Below, piece after piece: positions 57,468-64,000 of a stretch of 64,000 nt of DNA. The stretch spans positions 18,478,793-18,542,792 of the forward strand of contig NC_086357.1 in NCBI RefSeq assembly GCF_036324505.1, given 5' to 3'. How positions within the stretch are numbered: the first letter of the stretch is position 1; each line of letters begins with the position of its first letter. The position numbers were made by a program, and so were the translations under genes. This stretch comes from Eleginops maclovinus. Its lineage: Eukaryota; Chordata; Actinopteri; Perciformes; Eleginopidae. The notes below the pieces were generated by a model. That model saw only the letters and a program-made list of their open reading frames with translations, ran no database searches and was not told the origin of the DNA.

Positions 57468-59870
57468 CCTCCTGTCCCAGAGGGAGGGTGCTGAATAACA
57501 GGCCCTTTTTGACAGGCCGGGACGCTGAGAGCTGTCAGCCCCCTTGCCAAGACGGGGATGAGTAGTGAGAGAGAGAGGGTGACGAAGTGATAGAGAGAGA
57601 GGAATAGAGAGAGAAAGAAAGGGAGAGAGAGGGGATTGGGGGGCTCCATGTGTTTAGACTAATAGGAGGCCAGCGTTCAGCTTCTCCTCCAGCAAGAACA
57701 GACAGTTGAAATCTCTGGGCAGTTAGCACAGCGCTGCTTCTCAAAGATTTCCTGTCAGATCATGTCTATAAGAGGGGAAGAGGTTCTCAATAGCAAGGAG
57801 AGGAAAAGGGATGCAGGAGGGAAAAAAAGCACCAGGAAAATGTGTCTGCCGTCATGAGAATTGAGCAGCCTGAATGGAGTTCTAAAGTTTGGCTTGATAA
57901 GACTCATGTGCTTCATATTTGACAACTTTACATTCCAAAGCGCAGATAAGCTGAGGATGTCAAAGCAATTAATTACAAGAGCATTATGATATTTGGGATT
58001 AATGTGATAAGATGCAGCTGTTGATGGGTTTAACCTTCTGGCCATTGGCACAAGTTGAATAAAATGTATCTGAATAGAATCATTTCCACAACTCTCATAT
58101 CTTCATTAGGCACAAAATCTGATGGAAATTATAATTAGCTACTGAGTGCAGCCATTCTGTCATCAATCTGAGAAATGTTCATTGCTTTACAAAAGCAAAG
58201 TTAGTAACCTCATTTTGTCAAAATTATTTTCAACTTTAGTTACACAAAATGATGAGTGTATGAAGTTTAAGTTTTGAGTACTTATACAGAGGTTGTTTGG
58301 GTTTATTAAAATATATCATAACGTAAGCTTATCTGCTGGAATGATTTCTTTATTGTGTATTTTACAAACACAGCATGTTTGCAGTTTAAAAATAAATGAC
58401 GCTGTTAGTCATTTGGAAGATGTGGCAATGCATCCTAAAAAAGATTTTACTGCTGGCTAAAAATATCTTCACAATGAGAGGGTGCTTTTAACTGACGCAC
58501 ACACGGGAACTGCAATCGAAGCAGGCTGTTTATAGGCCAATGAAGTGTCTACCCCCTGCCTATATCCAAGCTTCACTTTTCCATATAGAGCGTCTGTTTA
58601 TTTGCACATATCAAAACAATATTTGATATGTTGTTTATTCTTCCTATTACACTAGTCCCTGTTTACAAAATGACTTCATTTGGTTGCAAGAGATGCTGAC
58701 AACACTGACCTTAATCCCTTTATGATGGGCTTTTCTGATTTCTAAATATTTAATTGCATCCTGTTATGTAAATGATGCAACTCACAAATATCAATTATGG
58801 CACTCATTGTGTGCAAACGTGTTGGCTTTTTTTGGTGACTCTTAGTTTTTATCTTTGGATAATTGAGGTATTCTCTAGACAAGGAGCAAAGAAAGCGTTC
58901 AGAAAGCTACCACATCGCAGAATAACATTACTTAATGCAAGACTAAAATGTCAACATTACCATACATTGCTAATTGGATGCTTCATCTCAAGTTTTAAAA
59001 ACTGGGGCTTTTCTCATAATAAATTGTTAGATTTAGCCGTTTAGGAGGTATTATATTTAATGCAAATATCTTCAAGTATTTTTTGGGTTGTTGTCAGAAT
59101 GAGTAAGTAAGTGCGGTGGTGACATCTGGCTGACTTCATTTTAAATAGATGCTTTCAGCTTCATTTGTAGTCAGATCTCTGCCCAGGTTACATGGACAAA
59201 TGCATTTCATCTAATTAGCAAAGCCTGCTTCGGAAAAAATTATACACAAGCAGACAGGAAGACAACGTGTACCCCGCATCAGATAGCTCAGACATACTGT
59301 TGGCAGGGAGAAGGGACTAGAAGATCACATAAGACTTTAGATTAATTTGAGTTGAAGTTAATCTGATGTGGAGATTATAGTAAGCTAAAATAATGGCTGC
59401 TGCTTCCTAACAGTGTCCTTCACCCCTGACCCATCAGATTTCTCCTAAATATATAAGTCATGCAGTTAACAGTTACTTAAAACTATGTAGCTTTTAAATT
59501 AAAAGTTGTGAAGTGGCAAGTTGGTTTGGAAACAACCTTTTCAAAAAATTATTACAATGGAAATCACTTTTTGGGGAATTTAAAACGGATGAAGGATGAA
59601 AAATAAATGATTAATTAAAAAAAGAATGTTAAGATTACAACTGTATTAAAGGTGTGTCTTAATATCTCAAAAGTACAATTAATACAAATGAAAACCTACA
59701 TTTCAGGTTCACTGTTATTCACGCTTGAATAGCTCCTCTATTTGCATGTGGTCAAAATGACGTGATTTGTTTTGACCAGTGACAGTCATTTAGTTCAATT
59801 TTTTTTTTTTTACAAAAGTGTAGCAAGATGGCTGCAGCTGAAGAAGCAATAGAAAGATAAACGTCCTGAA
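57464..59870. other. Intergenic sequence, no gene seen
   Basis: The GA-rich stretch continues to about 57635; then AT-rich sequence without recognised genes or repeats. Confidence 0.5.
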
Positions 59871-59879
59871 ACAGAAAAC

Positions 59880-60240
59880 AATTAACACACTGTCTGACCC
59901 ATAACACTGACAGCCTTCCCAGCTTGCCACCGACGTGCTCCGTGGGCTGTCCAATCCTTTGCTTTTCCGTTAGGATGTGTAGGAATGCCTCTCTGCTTAT
60001 TGAATTGTTGAGAGGGGACCCTTGCCTGGGGGTTAATACAACAATTTACTCTGGACTGCCTGTGGATATGTTGCCATGATTTGTTTGGTGAGCGTTGTCA
60101 GCCTGCAGGGTTTGGCGTGCTCTTGCCTCCCTGTTAAGTGGGAAGATGTAGTGAGTTCCAGGGGAGCTCCATCATTTGCCTCCCACAGTAACTCTGTTTA
60201 ATAAGTCAATGGAAATGAAAGATGGCTCAATGCATCATGA
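59880..60240. promoter_or_regulatory. Candidate conserved non-coding element
   Basis: Moderately GC-rich, complex, repeat-free sequence with no sizeable open frame on either strand. It stands out from AT-rich neighbours on both sides. Motif support is weak. Confidence 0.25.
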
Positions 60241-63200
60241 ATTTGTTTCTACGCATCACCCTTACTCAGTTTTAATTTAATTCATTGTTTTTTTCCTCTC
60301 GCCTCATGGACAAATCCTATTTCTCTGGGCTTTCTAAATATCCAATGTCAAGTGCATTTAGTCTTAAATAAGCACAGTAGTGTTGCATCAGAGGATTCAT
60401 CTCTTTACCCCCCTCCCCCAAGCATAACTCTGCCTAATAAATATATTCTATATTACTTTATCTATAACAATTAAAAAATATTACAATCCCAAAACCATCT
60501 ATAAAGACTATTTTATTACTGTTTAAAATTAACACATGTTCACTGGCTGTAATTTAATTTAACATTTCTGTAAATGCACAGCATCGTGTTCTGCAAAAAA
60601 AAAGGTGTCGAGCTCCGACTGTCATCTTGCGGGAATACAGCGAATAGTTTGATTTACTTTGTGCTGTTGATGCAATCACATTCATTCACGACAGATTTTT
60701 GTTTGGTTGCAAACTCCATCTCTGCACCTCTGCCATTTTTTTATGCCTCATGTGTCAATGAAGCTATGATGGCTTGGAGTATAATGAGGTTTATATTTAG
60801 CTCTTTTCTGTGTACTGCCTTACCAAAGGTTTGAATGCAAGTACAGTCTGTCAAGGAAAAGAAAGTCATTTTTTCAAATACACCTGCTCAATACAAATTC
60901 TTCATTCCTGCAGGATTGTTGGTTTTGGTCACGTCAGGGAGATCAACATTGAGCAGGTATTTGCCGACTGTGCCTGTACAATGTCAATAATGACCAATTC
61001 CAAGGCCAGAACACTTCCATTGTGGATTGTGTTTTAGTGGAAAAAAAATCTCAGAAGCTTGCATTTAAAACAGATGAAATCAAAGCAGCTTTCCTTTATT
61101 TTGTAATTCAAAATAATATCCGGATGGCCAACAACATTGCTGGAGTTGTATCAAGTGTCCTTATCCTCAGTGATGGCATCAGAAAAATATCAGGTTGGAG
61201 CAACACAATATGCTGCTGATCTTAAGAAGCCATGAGACAGCTTTTTGCCAAATAGAACTGGAATCATCTTCCAGGTGGGTAGCTTCCCCTTCAATTTAAG
61301 ATTTCCCTTTCATCAGGATAACTACTGTTTCACCGTTGTCCCCTTGAACAGAACCTGAAAAAGACTGGGAAAAGGAATGTCTGCTGGCAGGTATGATTGT
61401 ACTGCAACACAATGTTATCATCCGGACACAGTTTTGCGGAACATTTGGAGAAAATCATTTTGCTCGATCTTTGACTGTCTGCTGGGCTGCGAGGCAGCTG
61501 TTGGGAGACTCACCACCTGGTGAGCAGCTTTGAAGTACACTTTGAGGATTAAATTATTCATTCAGAATGGCGACATGTATCCAGCTTGCCTGAGACTGTG
61601 GAGAAGATTTTGCCTCCTGCAGCTTAGCTTTACCGGACAGTCTTTCAGCACTTCCAGCTTCATCTTGCTTCAGGAAAATACAGACTTTTCAAAAAAGTCC
61701 AAAGTCTTTATAGACGAGACTTAGTAATAAAAAGGAACATTGTCTCCCATAAAATTATGATCACTACCATGATACAATAATATTGTAGATGAAATGTTTT
61801 GATCTCTAGCCTTCCAGCAGGTCAGTATCCAAGATGAGTAAATTATGGAGTCCACCAGTGGGCTTTGTCTTTAAAAGAAATCCTGCTTCAATGAACATTA
61901 AGCAGGATATCCAGCTCTAAAAAAGAAATCAACTATTTTGACATTCAATGCAGCCACAGCACTTTGGAGATAAATCCTTGTGTGTTCACAAAGGTTTGAG
62001 GCTACAAATAGAAAAAGCAATTTAGATTTTATTAATAATGTGGGTGATTGACAGGAAATTAAAATGGGCCTGGACTGTGACAAGGAGACCCTACAAAAGA
62101 AAAAACAATTATACCATTAGTGAATGTGTTTGCCTATTTGATGGTCTGTTCGTTACTTGGTGTTCATTTTTTTTTTAGAGATAGTCTGTGCCTGGTGTTC
62201 TTATACGTAAGTGAATGGAACATGTTACATATTGTACAATATAAAGGCATCCAAGTTCCATTATCACAGTAAAGGTCCAAATAGTACATTTACATTTTTG
62301 AATCAGTAAGTTGCTGAAAATGTTTGAGGGTATTTACAATTAATTGCAATTTCAGTGTGCTTTTTAAATATGTATATTATATGTATTTTTTATTCAATTA
62401 TATTGGCTTTAAAAACAACTGCATGAGTGAAGATTTTGCATGAATGGTGGGGACAGATTTGCAGGTTTCATTTACATATTAGGAATGTTATTATGTTCAG
62501 GTTTACAGTATTGTATTTTACTGTTGGTGTAAAGTGACAAGGAAGAGAAAATGTGTGCTGGTGCAATATATTTAAATCTGTGTTTTTTTAAATAAATTAA
62601 TGAATGGTACAAACTTCTTATTAAGTAATTATGTCAGCATGTAAATGATTAAAAGAAGAAAAGATAAACAGAAGGCACAAACTTGAATGTAAATAAGGCC
62701 TAATTGTTATACAGCACAGCTTTATATCTAACCATGAAGAGAGAGAGAGAGAGAGTTGTTTCAGGGGGATATGCATAGTTTCACAATTCTGTCCTGCACA
62801 CTAGGTTGTCTCTGAAAATGAGCAGCCTTCCCTCATTCTGTCAAGATATACAATGTAACCTGTCAGCATATTTACCACGCTTGATGTGCAGTATGATTTA
62901 CATCATGATTTTTTGTCAGGAATTCCTGTGTTGCAGAGCAGTTTTCCTCTGTAATATTAACTGGTAGACAAAACCAGGAAGAATTCAATGAGCATTCAGT
63001 TGGATACTGTAAGATTCTTTACTGACAGAGTGGAGCAAATTATGAGAAGGCCCTAAAGGCCTGCGTGCAACAGAAAAGTGTGAACCCTGTGGTTATGTCA
63101 TAATTGTCTAGCCTGACTCAATACACCATTATTAGGAAATGTGCCAGCATTAATTGACCAACAGAACAAAGCAAATCCACACTGTTAACTGTGGCCATTT

Positions 63201-64000
63201 GTGACACTGGGTTTAGTGCCTGCTGACTGGTTTCTTAAGGGATATATTAGAATATATAGGGTAATGTCTAATATTTCACTTTCAATCTTTTTGCTATTGA
63301 CTTCGTAAACTGCCTCTAAAAACAAAGACACAAGACTTGATTTATTTATTTATTGAAGGTTGAACTGAGATGGTGTCAACTTGTAATTTGTCTTGTCAGG
63401 TTAATGATTATCCTGATGTAAGACTTAAGTCCCAGTGGACCATCATTCCTAACAATGTTACTGCAAATGACCAATACACTGCGATTGTATTCACTATGCT
63501 CCAGATCTCTTGCTATACTCTCTCAGGTATACGTAGCTTCAGGGTATTTCCATGTGGCACAGATTTAATCAGGCACCATATTTAGACATACTTTAAACTG
63601 ATTTGAGGGACAAAGATAAACGATGGTCCCAATATTCCATTATGAAGCACAGCTGCAGTCTGAAAAGCTGATAATCTGGATGGGTAAGCTATCTATATGG
63701 CTCTCAAAAGGCCCAGACACGTTTAAACTTTTAGTTATTGAATTAGATAGTCATAGTTGAAAGATTAATTTTGCTGACTGGAGATGAACTGGAGAACCCT
63801 TTACTCACAAAAACAGTTACTTGGCTGGTATTCCTGAATTCAAAGACCATAGGGAATGTCCTCTACTAACATTTATATTCTGAGATGGAGGCATAGGGCA
63901 CCATATGTTATAAGATCCGTGTAAAGCTCCCTAGTAAGGGGGAATAATTCAACTTGTCACATCTGCTCAGAAACCAGTCCAAAAGGATTTATCACTAATT
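60241..64000. other. AT-rich intergenic sequence, no gene seen
   Basis: Only frames under 90 codons; a short GA microsatellite lies at 62737-62755. Nothing indicates a second gene entering from the right edge. Confidence 0.5.
62737..62755. repeat. (GA)9 microsatellite
   Basis: Pure GA/AG dinucleotide run of about 19 bases. Confidence 0.9.

Overview
This is vertebrate nuclear DNA, almost certainly from a ray-finned (teleost) fish. The evidence is one intron-bounded coding exon of a vertebrate adhesion GPCR, AT-rich intergenic sequence with few CpGs, very long pure (GT)n/(AC)n microsatellites, and several interspersed repeats of teleost type: a tRNA-derived SINE, a TTAA-flanked non-autonomous DNA element in two copies, and LINE/SINE 3' tails. 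There is no sign of bacterial, viral or plasmid organisation, no CRISPR array, and no rRNA or free-standing tRNA gene.

The only gene I can support is at the left edge. Positions 1-372 are the 3' end of an intron. Positions 373-1217 are the last coding exon of latrophilin-2 (adgrl2), encoding about 280 residues of the cytoplasmic tail and ending in the PDZ ligand VTSL. The 3' UTR runs to about 2600, carries three Pumilio-type motifs and has several possible poly(A) signals. The lectin, olfactomedin, GAIN/GPS and seven-helix parts of the receptor lie upstream of the window.

From about 2.6 kb to 64 kb I find no convincing gene. Open frames there are short (at most about 220 codons), lack recognisable domains, are often open on both strands, or are translations of GT/AC or GA/CT repeats. 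The stretch looks like the gene desert that I recall lying beyond ADGRL2 in other vertebrates. It alternates AT-rich featureless sequence, microsatellites (large ones at 14.3, 38.1, 43.2, 50.0 and 57.1 kb), repeat fragments (14.8, 22.7, 32.7, 35.6, 36.6, 38.0 kb) and blocks of higher-complexity, repeat-free sequence with homeodomain or E-box cores (near 4.2, 5.1, 8.7, 11.4, 14.0, 23.5-24.4, 37.1, 46.3, 54.9-55.5 and 59.9 kb). Those blocks are candidate conserved non-coding enhancers. That is an inference from texture and context, not from an alignment.

I do not see a new biological system. The points most worth a second look are the His/Gln-rich expansion in the adgrl2 tail, the Pumilio sites in its 3' UTR, the candidate regulatory blocks in the desert, the two related TTAA-flanked elements, and a near-perfect 44-bp inverted repeat at 31.26 kb.
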